Under the pieces are notes generated by a model that worked only from the letters and a program-made list of their open reading frames with translations, was not told where the DNA came from and did no database searches. Shown here one piece after another: positions 16,289-25,723 of a stretch of DNA of 64,000 bases. Both the position numbers and the translations under genes were made by a program. The stretch comes from Pseudomonadota bacterium (GTDB lineage Bacteria > Pseudomonadota > Alphaproteobacteria > Rhizobiales > Xanthobacteraceae), in assembly GCA_023435725.1 (NCBI GenBank), contig JAEYRD010000017.1, positions 1 through 64,000 of the forward strand, given 5' to 3'. Position 1 is the first letter of the stretch. The number at the start of each line of letters is the position of its first letter.

Positions 16289-17260
16289 TCACTCCGCAGT
16301 TTCCAGCGCGTGCACCGAGAACATCCTGGCCGCATCCGTCCAGCTCTCGCGCACCCGCCAGCCGGCGCCCTGCGCCAGCGCGGCGAAACGCTCGATGCTG
16401 TATTTGTAGCTGTTCTCGGTGTGGATGCTCTCGCCGGGCCGGAACGAGAAGCTGGTGCCGAGCAGACGCACCGTCTGGCTCTTCTTGCTGATCAGATGCA
16501 TCTCGATGCGGTGCCGTTCGCGATTGTAGATCGCGCGATGGGTGAAGGCGGAGAGATCGAAATTGCCGCCCAGCTCGCGGTTGATGCGCACGAGCACATT
16601 GAGGTTGAAGCGCGCGGTGACGCCGGCCGCATCGTTATAGGCGTCATGGAGCACGCGCTCTTCCTTCTCGAGGTCAGCGCCGATGATCATCAGCGCGCCC
16701 TGGCCCAGAATCTCGCGCGCGCTCTTCAGGAAGGCCTGCGCCTCGTGCGGCTCGAAATTGCCGATGGTCGAACCCGGGAAGAAGCCGACCTTGGGCCGCG
16801 ATGCGACCGCCTTCGGGAGCTCGAACGGCGTCGTGAAGTCGGCCGCCACCGGATAGATGCCGAGCGAGGGGAAGTCCCGCTTCAGGCCGTTCGCCTGCGC
16901 CTTCAGGAAGTCGCCGGAGATATCGACGGGCACATAGGCCGCGAACTTGCAATGGTTGAGCAGCAGGCGGACCTTCGTCGTCGCGCCTGCGCCGAACTCG
17001 ACCAGCGCCGCGTGCTCCGGAATGATCTTCGCAATCTCGCTGCCGCGCTCCTTCAGGATCGCAAGTTCGGTGCGCGTCGGATAATATTCCGGCAGGCGCG
17101 TGATCGCCTCGAACAATTCCGATCCGGTCGCGTCGTAGAAATATTTCGGCGACAGCTTTTTCGGCTGCTGCGAGAGGTCTTCAATGGCCTCGCGGGCAAA
17201 GGCGGTCGTCTGCTCGTCGGGGAGATGGGCTTCGGCCAAAGCGCTGGCGTGCACATTCAT
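16289..17260 (-). CDS. egtD: L-histidine N-alpha-methyltransferase EgtD
   Basis: Trimethylates histidine to hercynine with SAM, the first step of ergothioneine synthesis. 323 aa, DUF2260/EgtD family. The start is ATG 17260 behind GGAG. Landmarks: KYFYDATGSELFEAITRLPE (39-58), the SAM loop VEFGAGATTKVR (87-98), and FFPGSTIGNFEP in the middle. It is 50 bases downstream of egtB on the same strand, so the pair is an operon. Ergothioneine protects against peroxide and singlet oxygen. Confidence 0.95.
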   Translation of the reverse strand: MNVHASALAEAHLPDEQTTAFAREAIEDLSQQPKKLSPKYFYDATGSELFEAITRLPEYYPTRTELAILKERGSEIAKIIPEHAALVEFGAGATTKVRLLLNHCKFAAYVPVDISGDFLKAQANGLKRDFPSLGIYPVAADFTTPFELPKAVASRPKVGFFPGSTIGNFEPHEAQAFLKSAREILGQGALMIIGADLEKEERVLHDAYNDAAGVTARFNLNVLVRINRELGGNFDLSAFTHRAIYNRERHRIEMHLISKKSQTVRLLGTSFSFRPGESIHTENSYKYSIERFAALAQGAGWRVRESWTDAARMFSVHALETAE

Positions 17261-17310
17261 GATACTCTCCTGAACGCGCTGTCCGGCGCGCGGTTGTCGT
17301 CGGATGAGAA

Positions 17311-18558
17311 TTAGTCGTAGTCGGCGAGCCGCAGCCCCGTGAACTGCCAGCGGTGGTGCGGATAGAAGAAGTTGCGGTAGGTGATACGGCTGTGCCCTTC
17401 CGGGGTTGCAAGGGAGGAGCCGCGCAGCACGAGCTGGTTGACCATGAACTTGCCGTTGTACTCGCCGAGTGCGCCTTCGACGGCACGATAGCCGGGGTAG
17501 GGGGAGTACGAGCTGCGGGTCCATTGCCAGACAATGCCGAAGGCATCATTGAGCGCGCCCGCACGTGCCGCGACCTCCCATTCCATCTCGGTCGGCAGAT
17601 GTTTTCCGGCCCAGCGGGCGAAGGCGTCGGCTTCGTAATAGCTGACGTGGCAGACCGGCGCGTCGGGATCGACCGGCTTGAGGCCGGCCAGCGTTATCAT
17701 GTACCATTGGCCGTCCACCTCGCGCCAATGGCCCGGGGCGTCCCAGCCCTCGTTGGTCACGGCGGCAAAGCCGTCCATCAGCCACAACGTTGCGGTCCGG
17801 TAGCCGCCGTCACGCATGAAGGCGAGCCACTCGCCATTGGTGATGAGATTGCGCGCGACCCGGACCGGGCCGACGAGTGCGCGATGGGCGGGCTTCTCAT
17901 TGTCGAAATGGAAGCTGTCGTCGACATGGCCGACGGTGTGAATGCCCTCGTTCAGCGTCAGCCAGTCTTCACCGGCGCGTGTCGTGGCCGGGAAGCGCCA
18001 GTCCGGATCGTAGGCCGGCGGGATCGGGTTCTGCGCGAAGGCGTGCAGGATGTCGGTGAACATCAATTCCTGATGCTGCTGCTCATGATTGAGCCCGACC
18101 TCGATCAGCGGCGCGATCTCGCCAAGCTTGTCCTCGCCGGCCTCGCGGAAGAACTTTACGACCGCAGCATCGACATAGCTGCGGTAGGCGCCGATCTGAT
18201 CGGCGCTGGGGCGGGTGATGTCGCCGCGGCGATGCCGGGCATGACGCGGGCCGGCGCTGACGTAATAGGAATTGAACAGGAACGCGAAATCGGGGTGGAA
18301 GGGCCGGTAATCCGAAGAATGCTCGCCGAGCAGGAATTGCTCCCAGAACCAGGTGGTGTGAGCCCGGTGCCATTTCGTGGGGCTCGCATCCGGCATGGAC
18401 TGGATCTGCTGGTCCTCCGGCGACAGCGGCGCGGCGCGGCGCTCGGTCTCGTTGCGGACGACGACAAACGCGTCTTCCAGCCTCCCCGCGAGGCCGCCCA
18501 AATCGGCCGACGGTGACGAAAGCGAGGAGGTGGCCGTAGCGGAGGCTTGTTTCGTCAC
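17311..18558 (-). CDS. egtB: Hercynine sulfoxide synthase EgtB
   Basis: Non-heme iron enzyme that joins hercynine and a thiol donor (gamma-glutamylcysteine or cysteine) with oxygen. About 415 aa: an N-terminal DinB-like four-helix domain, then an FGE-sulfatase domain. The three iron ligands are visible: His in WHRAHTTWFWEQF (H67) and H158/H162 in HEQQHQEL. I choose GTG 18558 because GGAG stands ten bases upstream; a longer frame reaches 18681 but has no family similarity. No egtA, egtC or egtE is in the window, so donor use and the final lyase step must come from elsewhere or from a cysteine-using variant. Confidence 0.94.
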   Translation of the reverse strand: MTKQASATATSSLSSPSADLGGLAGRLEDAFVVVRNETERRAAPLSPEDQQIQSMPDASPTKWHRAHTTWFWEQFLLGEHSSDYRPFHPDFAFLFNSYYVSAGPRHARHRRGDITRPSADQIGAYRSYVDAAVVKFFREAGEDKLGEIAPLIEVGLNHEQQHQELMFTDILHAFAQNPIPPAYDPDWRFPATTRAGEDWLTLNEGIHTVGHVDDSFHFDNEKPAHRALVGPVRVARNLITNGEWLAFMRDGGYRTATLWLMDGFAAVTNEGWDAPGHWREVDGQWYMITLAGLKPVDPDAPVCHVSYYEADAFARWAGKHLPTEMEWEVAARAGALNDAFGIVWQWTRSSYSPYPGYRAVEGALGEYNGKFMVNQLVLRGSSLATPEGHSRITYRNFFYPHHRWQFTGLRLADYD

Positions 18559-18848
18559 GTTTTTCTCCAGACAAGACGAGAGAACGTTGTTGGCGCCGCC
18601 CGGTTCCAAAGCCGGGGTTCGTCCTAAATGGGGCCTCCGCAACGGGATAAAAGTCCTCTCCGGCGTTAATATTAGTGTCATCAGCCCATCGGCCCGGCGC
18701 CCCCAGGGCCGGCTGCCCGGGACACTTCGCCGCCATTTTACTTTGGATGCACAACGGTTTGGGCTACATATATAGGCAAGTATCGGGTTAGATCGGCTGA
18801 GCCGGCCCGAAGCGATTGGTGAGGGCTCCGCCCCAGAAGGACACGGAT

Positions 18849-19175
<327 letters not shown>

Positions 19176-19178
19176 TAC

Positions 19179-19730
19179 GTGACCCAGCTGACGCGCCGCG
19201 TCGGCGGCGCCGAACTCGAGGTCATTGTTGCTGACATCACCACACTGAGCGTTGACGCCATCGTCAACGCGGCCAACACGTCGCTCCTGGGCGGGGGCGG
19301 CGTGGATGGAGCGATCCATCGGGCGGCCGGGCCCGAACTCGTCGCCGAATGCCGCATGCTCCACGGCTGCAAGACGGGCGATGCCAAGATCACCAAGGGC
19401 TATCGGCTCAAAGCCGCTCATGTGATCCATACTGTCGGGCCGGTCTGGAATGGCGGTACCCTCGGCGAGGATGATCTGCTCGCCTCCTGCTATCGCCGCT
19501 CGATCGAGCTGTGTCGAAAGCACGAGCTGACCTCCGTGGCATTCCCTGCGATTTCGACCGGGGTTTTTCGCTTTCCTGCCGAGCGGGCGGCCGATATCGC
19601 CGTCCGCACGACAATCGAAATGCTGCCCGCATCGCCGCCCGTTGCCCGCGTCGTGTTCTGCTGCTTCTCTGAGCCAAGCGCCAGCCTCCACGCCGAGGCA
19701 CTTGTGCGGTACAGCATCCCTTGTACCTGA
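19179..19730 (+). CDS. Macrodomain protein (O-acetyl-ADP-ribose deacetylase type)
   Basis: 183-aa single macrodomain of the YmdB/MacroD class, which binds ADP-ribose and removes O-acetyl or ADP-ribosyl groups. Family motifs: VDAIVNAANTSLLGGGGVDGAIH (about 25-47), GDAKITKGYRL, VIHTVGPVW and the FPAISTGVFRFP loop that contacts the diphosphate. GTG start at 19179, three bases past grxD, implies co-transcription and translational coupling. A function with iron-sulfur proteins is not implied by the family; the pairing may be regulatory only. Confidence 0.92.
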   Translation: MTQLTRRVGGAELEVIVADITTLSVDAIVNAANTSLLGGGGVDGAIHRAAGPELVAECRMLHGCKTGDAKITKGYRLKAAHVIHTVGPVWNGGTLGEDDLLASCYRRSIELCRKHELTSVAFPAISTGVFRFPAERAADIAVRTTIEMLPASPPVARVVFCCFSEPSASLHAEALVRYSIPCT

Positions 19731-19776
19731 TGACGCGGCCAGTACACTCCGCCGGGCCATGTTCCGGGGAGGGGAT

Positions 19777-21063
19777 ATGATTTCACGTTCTGGAATGCAT
19801 GTGTTGGCCTGCGGCGCGCTGGTGTCGCTTGGCGCGATGTCGTTGGCGCGAGCGGAAGGGACTTACGAGATCCCGGCCGGCGCGCATTTCAATCAGGAGA
19901 AGCTCGCCAAAGTCAGCGAGTTCTTCAAGAACGAAGTCGCGACTGGCAAGATCGCCGGCGCAACCGTGCTGATCCAGCAGCACGGCAAGCCGGTCTACCA
20001 CGAAGCGTTTGGCGTGCAGGACGTGGTCAGCAAGGCGCCGATCACCGACAAGACGATCTTCCGCCTGTTCTCGATGACCAAGGCGATCACCGCCGTCGTC
20101 GCGATGCAATTGGTCGAGGACGGCAAGATCAAGCTCGACGATCCCGTCTCCAAATACATTCCGTCTTTCGCCAACGTGAAGGTCGGCGTCGAGAAGAAGG
20201 CCGAGGACGGCACCAAGTCGCTCGAGCTCGTGGCGCCGAACCGGCCGATGACGGTGCACGACCTGATGACGCACACCTCGGGCATCACCTATGGCTTCTA
20301 TGGTGACAGCCTGGTCCGCAAGGCCTATCGCGACGCCAATCTCTATGCCGGCGATTTCGACCTTGCCGAGTTCGCCGAACGCATCGCCAAGCTCCCGCTG
20401 CACAACCAGCCGGGCGCGCTCTGGCAATATGGCCACTCCACCGACATCCTGGCGCGCGTCATGGAGATCGCGGCCGGCAAGCCGCTGCTCGATATCGAGC
20501 GGGAGAAGCTGCTCGGCCCGCTTGGCATGGTCGACACCGGCTTTCTCGTCACGGATCCCGAGAAACAGAAGCTCCTGGCGCAGCCGGTGCCGAACGACAA
20601 CGATTTCCGGGTCGGCCGGATCAACGATCCGACCGTCGTCAAAAAATGGCAGTCGGCCAGCGGCGGCATGGTCTCGACCATGGCGGACTATGAGCGCTTT
20701 GCGCGGATGCTGCTCAATGGTGGTAGCTTCGAGGGCAAGACCATCCTCAAGCCCGAGACCTTCAAGCTGATGGTGACCGATCAGATCGGTCCGAACTCGG
20801 GCGTCGGTCGCGACTATTTCTACTTCCCCGGCGACGGCTTCGGTTTCGGGCTCGGCCTTGCGGTCCGCACCGATCCCGGCAATGCCAAGCCGCCACCGCC
20901 CGGCGATCTCGGCGAATTGAAGTGGGACGGCGCCTCCGGGTGCTATTTCGTGATCGACCTCAAGCAGGACATGTTCTTTGTCCTGCTTGAGCAGACTCCC
21001 ACCGAGCGCCAGCGCGTGCAGCGGACATTGAAGCAGTTGGTCTATGAAGCCATGGAGAAGTGA
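19777..21063 (+). CDS. Class C beta-lactamase-fold serine hydrolase, first of tandem pair
   Basis: 428-aa exported serine hydrolase of the beta-lactamase/esterase EstB family. Signal peptide spans about residues 1-26 (ends SLARAEG). The nucleophile motif is SMTK (S99-K102), and the Tyr motif is YGHS in WQYGHSTDILAR. Start 19777 has GGGGAGGGG just upstream, unlike the longer frame. The next gene encodes a similar protein and starts one base after this stop. These proteins may be esterases, D-aminopeptidases or peptidoglycan enzymes rather than resistance factors. Confidence 0.9.
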   Translation: MISRSGMHVLACGALVSLGAMSLARAEGTYEIPAGAHFNQEKLAKVSEFFKNEVATGKIAGATVLIQQHGKPVYHEAFGVQDVVSKAPITDKTIFRLFSMTKAITAVVAMQLVEDGKIKLDDPVSKYIPSFANVKVGVEKKAEDGTKSLELVAPNRPMTVHDLMTHTSGITYGFYGDSLVRKAYRDANLYAGDFDLAEFAERIAKLPLHNQPGALWQYGHSTDILARVMEIAAGKPLLDIEREKLLGPLGMVDTGFLVTDPEKQKLLAQPVPNDNDFRVGRINDPTVVKKWQSASGGMVSTMADYERFARMLLNGGSFEGKTILKPETFKLMVTDQIGPNSGVGRDYFYFPGDGFGFGLGLAVRTDPGNAKPPPPGDLGELKWDGASGCYFVIDLKQDMFFVLLEQTPTERQRVQRTLKQLVYEAMEK

Positions 21064-21064
21064 C

Positions 21065-22327
21065 ATGTTCGGGCGCCGCGCGCTGATCGCGGCGCTCGTT
21101 CTTCTGTTCGGCATTGTCAGTGCGCGGGCGGGCTCCGAGGGGCGCGCTGCGCACAATTTCTCGCCCGAAGGCCTCGCCAAAGTCTCCGATTACATCCGGA
21201 GCGAGATCGTCGCTGGCACGTTTCCCGGCGCGATCCTGCTGCTCCAGCAGCACGGCAAGCCGGTCTATTGCGAGAGTTTCGGCGTTCGCGATGTCGCGAC
21301 CGAGATGTCGATGAGTGCGGACACGATCTTCCGTCTCTATTCGATGTCGAAGCCGATTACGTCAGTCATGGCGATGATGCTGGTCGAGGAGGGCAAGCTC
21401 GCGCTCGACGATCCCGTCTCGAAGTACATTCCGGCCTTTGCCGACATGAAGGTCGGCGTCGAGAAGAAGTCCGAGGATGGCAAGATCGCGCTGGGGCTCG
21501 AGCCGGTCAATCGTCCGGTCACGATCAAGGATCTGCTGCGCCACACCTCCGGGCTGCCTTACGGCTACCATGGCGGAGGCGCGGTGCGCGAGCTCTATGC
21601 GGATGCCCACCTCTTCAGCAGCGAGCTTTCCAACGCAGACTTCGTCGCGAAGATCGCGACGCTGCCGCTGGTCGAGCAGCCCGGCACGATGTGGGACTAC
21701 GGCCACTCCACCGACGTACTCGGCCGCGTCGTGGAGGTGATCTCCGGAAAGACATTGCTGCAGTTCGAGAAGGAGCGGCTGCTCGATCCGCTCGGCATGA
21801 ACGAGACGGCGTTCTTCGTCGCCGATCCCGCCAAATTCCCGCGCATTGCCGAACCGATGCCGGAGGACCGCAATATCAATCCGACGACGCGGCTCCGCGA
21901 TATCAGGCGGCCGCTGAAATGGGAATCGGGCGGCGGCGGCATGGTCGGCACGATCGGTGACTACGCCCGTTTCGCGCAGATGCTGCTGAATGGCGGGACC
22001 TATGAAGGCCGGCGCTATCTCAAGCCCGAGACCATTGCGCTGATGGCGTCGGATCATATCGGACCCGAGACCAAAATCGCGCGCGACCAGAACTATTATC
22101 CGGGCGGGAGTTCTGGCTTCGGCCTCGGCTTCGCCGTGCGCACCTCGGTGCCGCCGGGCACCTCGTGGCCGCTTGGCGAATATCGCTGGGACGGCGTCGG
22201 CGGCACGTTCTTCTTCATCGATCCCGAAGACGATCTGTTCGGGATCTTCATGGTGCAGACCCCGTCGCAGCGCGGCCGGATTCAACTGGCGCTGAAGACG
22301 CTGATCTATCAGGCGATGGGGCGGTGA
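21065..22327 (+). CDS. Class C beta-lactamase-fold serine hydrolase, second of tandem pair
   Basis: 420-aa paralogue of the preceding product, with signal peptide (MFGRRALIAALVLLFGIVSA, then RAG). Nucleophile motif SMSK at S93-K96, followed by a Tyr motif in WDYGHSTDVLGR. Shared blocks such as LDDPVSKYIPAFADMKVGVE and LLRHTSG show recent duplication. Its ATG is separated from the upstream TGA by one base and GGAG is inside the upstream gene, so translation is coupled. The two copies differ in the N-terminal and C-terminal parts, suggesting different substrates. Confidence 0.9.
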   Translation: MFGRRALIAALVLLFGIVSARAGSEGRAAHNFSPEGLAKVSDYIRSEIVAGTFPGAILLLQQHGKPVYCESFGVRDVATEMSMSADTIFRLYSMSKPITSVMAMMLVEEGKLALDDPVSKYIPAFADMKVGVEKKSEDGKIALGLEPVNRPVTIKDLLRHTSGLPYGYHGGGAVRELYADAHLFSSELSNADFVAKIATLPLVEQPGTMWDYGHSTDVLGRVVEVISGKTLLQFEKERLLDPLGMNETAFFVADPAKFPRIAEPMPEDRNINPTTRLRDIRRPLKWESGGGGMVGTIGDYARFAQMLLNGGTYEGRRYLKPETIALMASDHIGPETKIARDQNYYPGGSSGFGLGFAVRTSVPPGTSWPLGEYRWDGVGGTFFFIDPEDDLFGIFMVQTPSQRGRIQLALKTLIYQAMGR

Positions 22328-22348
22328 TCTCAGCCGTCTCGCTGCTTT

Positions 22349-22429
22349 CGTAGCCCGGATGGAGCGTAGAGTAATCCGGGGCCACTGCCGATGTCTCCCC
22401 GGATTTCACTGCGCTCCATCCGGGCTACG
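22349..22429. repeat. Bradyrhizobium-type palindromic repeat (GTAGCCCGGATGGAGCG)
   Basis: CGTAGCCCGGATGGAGCG (22349-22366) and its exact complement (22412-22429), with inner arms AATCCGGGG (22373-22381) and CCCCGGATT (22397-22405), lie between converging hydrolase and threonine aldolase genes. The consensus is highly repeated in this genus. Confidence 0.88.
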
Positions 22430-22433
22430 GGAC

Positions 22434-23501
22434 TTACGCCCTGCGCACGATCTCGCGGACGTGGCCGATTGTTTCCTCGATCTGGCTCGCATTGACGTCG
22501 AGATGCGTGCAGGCACGGATGCGGCCGTCCATCATTGCGAGCGTCACGCCGCGTTGGCGCAGTGCGGCGACCATCTTGTCGCCGGGGATGCCGGCGCCGT
22601 CGGGCTTGAAGAACACGAGGTTGGTCTCGGGCTCCTGCACCTCGATGCCCGCGATCTGCGACAGCCCGCGGGCGAGCGCACGTGCATTGGCATGGTCGTC
22701 GGCGAGGCGCTCGACGTGATGGTCGAGCGCGTAGATGCAGGCGGCCGCACAGACGCCGGCCTGCCGCATCGAGCCGCCGAGACGCTGCTTCCACTGCCAC
22801 ACCGCGTCGATGAAGGCGCGCGAGCCCGCCAGCACGCCGCCGATCGGCGCGCCCAGCCCCTTGGAGAAGTCGATCCAGGCCGAATCCCAGCCCGCCGTCA
22901 TGTCGCGCGGGGAGATGCCGCTCGCTACGGTGGCGTTGAGCAGGCGGGCGCCGTCCATGTGGGTGACGAGACCGTGCTGTTTCGCGATTGCGACGATCTC
23001 GTCGAGCGCGGTCTTCTTCCAGATCGTGCCGCCGCCGATATTGGCAGTCTGCTCGACGCTGACGACGGTCTGCGGCGGCTGGTAACGGGTGCGCGGGTGC
23101 AGCGCCTTGCGAAACGTTTCCGGCGTGAACTGGCCGTCGGCGCCCTTGAGCTGCGTCACCTGGAAGCCGCCGATCGCGGCATGCGCGCCGCCTTCGCGGG
23201 CGATGATGTGCGCGGTCTCATGCGCGAGGATCTCGTCGCCGGGACGGCAGTGCACCAGCGTCGCGGTGACGTTGCACATCGTGCCGGACGGCATGTAGAC
23301 CGCCGCTTCCTTGCCGAGCAGCCCGGCGACGCGCTCGCACAGCGCATTCACGGTCGGATCGTCGCCGACCTGCTCGTCACCGACCTCGGCGCGCGCCATC
23401 GCCTCGCGCATCGCAGCGGTCGGCCTGGTCTGCGTGTCCGAGAGCAGATTGATGCGCACCGGCGGCGCCTTGGGATCGATGGGGGGAGGAGTGTAGAGCA
23501 T
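22434..23501 (-). CDS. ltaE: Threonine aldolase, low-specificity type
   Basis: PLP enzyme cleaving (allo)threonine to glycine and acetaldehyde, 355 aa, fold type I. PLP lysine is K214 in WIDFSKGLGAP. Other family landmarks are LLSDTQTRPT near the N-terminus, AHIIAREGGAHAAIGG around 97-112, and HMDGARLLNA at 181-190. It is a single gene, in the same direction as rpsD but downstream of the rpsD terminator, so it needs its own promoter in 23502-23550. Confidence 0.92.
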   Translation of the reverse strand: MLYTPPPIDPKAPPVRINLLSDTQTRPTAAMREAMARAEVGDEQVGDDPTVNALCERVAGLLGKEAAVYMPSGTMCNVTATLVHCRPGDEILAHETAHIIAREGGAHAAIGGFQVTQLKGADGQFTPETFRKALHPRTRYQPPQTVVSVEQTANIGGGTIWKKTALDEIVAIAKQHGLVTHMDGARLLNATVASGISPRDMTAGWDSAWIDFSKGLGAPIGGVLAGSRAFIDAVWQWKQRLGGSMRQAGVCAAACIYALDHHVERLADDHANARALARGLSQIAGIEVQEPETNLVFFKPDGAGIPGDKMVAALRQRGVTLAMMDGRIRACTHLDVNASQIEETIGHVREIVRRA

Positions 23502-23551
23502 GCGACGCCTCCTGAAGGCATGACGGCCACTGAAGTGCGGCTCTTAAGCAA

Positions 23552-23577
23552 AAAGGCCCCGGCGAACCGGGGCCTTT
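23552..23577 (-). terminator. Intrinsic terminator of rpsD
   Basis: AAAGGCCCCGG and CCGGGGCCTTT pair perfectly around a CGAA loop. Read on the minus strand, the stem is followed by a run of T, a textbook rho-independent terminator about 13 bases beyond the rpsD stop. Confidence 0.9.
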
Positions 23578-23590
23578 CGATATTCAGGTC

Positions 23591-24208
23591 TTAGCGCGAA
23601 TAGAATTCGACGACCAGATGCGGCTCCATCTGCACCGGGAACGGCACGTCGGAGAGGCCGGGGATGCGCACGTATTTCGCGGTCATCTTGCCGTGGTCGA
23701 CTTCGAGATAGTCGGGGGTGTCGCGCTCGGGGAGCTGGCTGGCTTCGAGCACGTGGGCGAGCTGCTTGGAGGCTTCCTTGACCTCGATCACGTCGCCGAC
23801 CTTGAGCTGGTAGCTCGAGATGTTGACCTTGCGGCCGTTCACCTTGATGTGGCCGTGGTTGATGAACTGGCGCGCGGCGAAGATCGTCGAGACGAACTTG
23901 GCGCGGTACACGACCGCGTCGAGACGACGCTCCAGCAGGCCGATCAGATTCTCGCCGGTGTCACCCTTGAGGCGGCTCGCCTCGACATAGATGCCATGGA
24001 ACTGACGCTCGGAGATGTTGGCGTAGTAGCCCTTCAGCTTCTGCTTGGCGCGGAGCTGCACGCCGAAGTCGGAGAGCTTGCCCTTGCGGCGCTGGCCGTG
24101 CTGGCCGGGGCCGTACTCGCGGCGATTCACGGGGCTCTTCGGGCGGCCCCAGATGTTCTGGCCCATACGGCGATCGATCTTGTACTTCGCCTCACTGCGC
24201 TTAGTCAT
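23591..24208 (-). CDS. rpsD: 30S ribosomal protein S4
   Basis: 205-aa primary rRNA-binding protein and fidelity factor of the small subunit; also a translational repressor in some bacteria. MTKRSEAKYKIDRRMGQ start, Zn-less N-terminal domain, then the S4 RNA-binding domain (LDAVVYRAKF through HIKVNGRKVNI, about residues 90-145). ATG 24208 follows GAAGAGGA, and the extra upstream codons are not family. Terminator present immediately downstream. Stands alone, as in other Rhizobiales. Confidence 0.97.
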   Translation of the reverse strand: MTKRSEAKYKIDRRMGQNIWGRPKSPVNRREYGPGQHGQRRKGKLSDFGVQLRAKQKLKGYYANISERQFHGIYVEASRLKGDTGENLIGLLERRLDAVVYRAKFVSTIFAARQFINHGHIKVNGRKVNISSYQLKVGDVIEVKEASKQLAHVLEASQLPERDTPDYLEVDHGKMTAKYVRIPGLSDVPFPVQMEPHLVVEFYSR

Positions 24209-24407
24209 CGCGTCCTCTTCAGGTTCATGGTTTGAGGAAACGCGCCCTCCTGTGTGACGGGCAAGGCCCGGCACCGACAGATCCGATCCCCAAAGCTTAA
24301 GGGAGAGGACCACGGGTCGCGAAACGCTTCGCGGGCCGAAATCGGCCCGCGAGCAGGCGGCTTTTAGGGGAGTTTGGGGTTCGCTGTCAATGCGAATGGC
24401 CCCGGAA

Positions 24408-25175
24408 TCATGTCCTGACCGCCCGGATCGGCTTCGGGCCCGCGGAGCGCAATTCGGCAGCGATTTCAGTGTTCAGCACTTGTTCCAACCGGGTCAGGAC
24501 CCGGGCGATAGGGGCGGCGTCGGTAACCCGGTGATCCCAGCGGATCACGACCTGGATGGTCTGGTCGGGTTCGACCACACCATAGCTGACAATGAAGGGG
24601 CCCGGCGTGATCGGGTGGAGCTCGCCGCCGCCGTAGGCGGCCACGGAGCTCACCGCAAAGCTGCCGAACCAGTTGCCGCGCTGGCGGCCGAAATTGAGCC
24701 CCACGGCCCAGGACAGGCGCCGCAGCGGCAGCGGCAGGCGGGTCGCCCGCATGATCTTGCGGAACATCGGGACCTCCTCAAGCGACGCCGTCTTGGCGCG
24801 CCGAATCTCGGCATCGACCGCCGCCAGCGTCATACCTTCCGGGGCTGCGATTCGCTGCGGTAGCACGCATTCCTCGCCAGCCTCGACCCGGGCGATTGCC
24901 ACTGAGGCCACGCTGTGGGGGAGCTCGTAGAGCGTCGGCCAGGGCCATTTGGCGTAGACGGTGCGCAGGATCGGCTCGTCCCGCGCGACCAGGGCAAAGG
25001 CTTTGACGAACATCGCGGCCCAGCCGGCCGGCGCCATCGCGCCCGCGCGGGCCTCCAGCAGGGGGCGGATATTGAGCGAACGGGAGAGCGAAACGAACGG
25101 CACGCCCATCGAGGCGCGCATGAGGTCGCAAATCAGGCGGCGCGGCAGCGAAATGGTTTTGGGCGTCCCGCGCAT
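24408..25175 (-). CDS. 2-oxo acid dehydrogenase E2-like acyltransferase domain, stand-alone
   Basis: About 255 aa from ATG 25175 (MRGTPKTISLPRR). Matches the catalytic (CAT-like) domain of E2 acyltransferases, with RWDHRVTDAAP carrying the active-site His and Asp in H-x3-D. There is no lipoyl or peripheral-subunit domain, so it cannot serve as a normal E2 component. GGAG lies eight bases before this ATG. An alternative start at 25280 overlaps the cupin stop by one base (TGATG) and would add 35 unconserved residues. Family members of this short form are found in alphaproteobacteria; the acyl substrate is unknown. Confidence 0.72.
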   Translation of the reverse strand: MRGTPKTISLPRRLICDLMRASMGVPFVSLSRSLNIRPLLEARAGAMAPAGWAAMFVKAFALVARDEPILRTVYAKWPWPTLYELPHSVASVAIARVEAGEECVLPQRIAAPEGMTLAAVDAEIRRAKTASLEEVPMFRKIMRATRLPLPLRRLSWAVGLNFGRQRGNWFGSFAVSSVAAYGGGELHPITPGPFIVSYGVVEPDQTIQVVIRWDHRVTDAAPIARVLTRLEQVLNTEIAAELRSAGPKPIRAVRT

Positions 25176-25279
25176 CGCTCTCCGGTTCCCGCAGTTGAAA
25201 AAATGTGCAGCGAGCGGGTTCCCGCGCGCCGCCTGCTCTAGCACGAACCAACCCGGTTGGGGCCGGTCGGTTCGCCGCA

Positions 25280-25663
25280 TCAGGGCGCCGGCGAGGCCAG
25301 CGGCTTGGTCTTGTCGACGACGTAAACTCCAAGCACTTTCATGGCCTTGTCGCCATGAGCCTTGGCGTCGTGCACGACGCCTGCCGCGATCTGATAGGAA
25401 TCGCCGGCTTTCAGGGTTTTCTCCGGCTGCCCATCGATCAGAAGATTGAGTTCGCCTTCCAGGACATAGCCTGTTTCGATTCCAGGATGGGTATGGCGTC
25501 CGGCCGCGCCGCCCGCCGGGACTTCCGCGATGGCGGTGATGGTGTTGTAGCCCTCCGGAAATTCGACCTTCTGGAGTGGGGTGCGCTTGATTCCGGACTG
25601 CTGGGCGAAGGCCGCGAAAGTGAGGCCGGCAAAGGTGAGAACGAGCAGACTCTTTTTGAGCAT
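25280..25663 (-). CDS. Secreted cupin-domain protein
   Basis: 127 aa with a signal peptide (about residues 1-21, cleavage near FAQQS) followed by one cupin-2 barrel. Motif 1 has GRHTHPGIETGYVLEGE (two His and one Glu), and motif 2 has H in IAAGVVHDAK, so metal binding is likely. Single-cupin periplasmic proteins of this kind are common in soil bacteria; enzymatic role is unknown. Its stop overlaps a possible start of the E2-like gene. Confidence 0.85.
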   Translation of the reverse strand: MLKKSLLVLTFAGLTFAAFAQQSGIKRTPLQKVEFPEGYNTITAIAEVPAGGAAGRHTHPGIETGYVLEGELNLLIDGQPEKTLKAGDSYQIAAGVVHDAKAHGDKAMKVLGVYVVDKTKPLASPAP

Positions 25664-25723
25664 TGATTCCTCCCTGGAGCGGCCGACCCTAGCAGGGCCG
25701 CCGTTCCCGGCAAGGTCAGCCGG

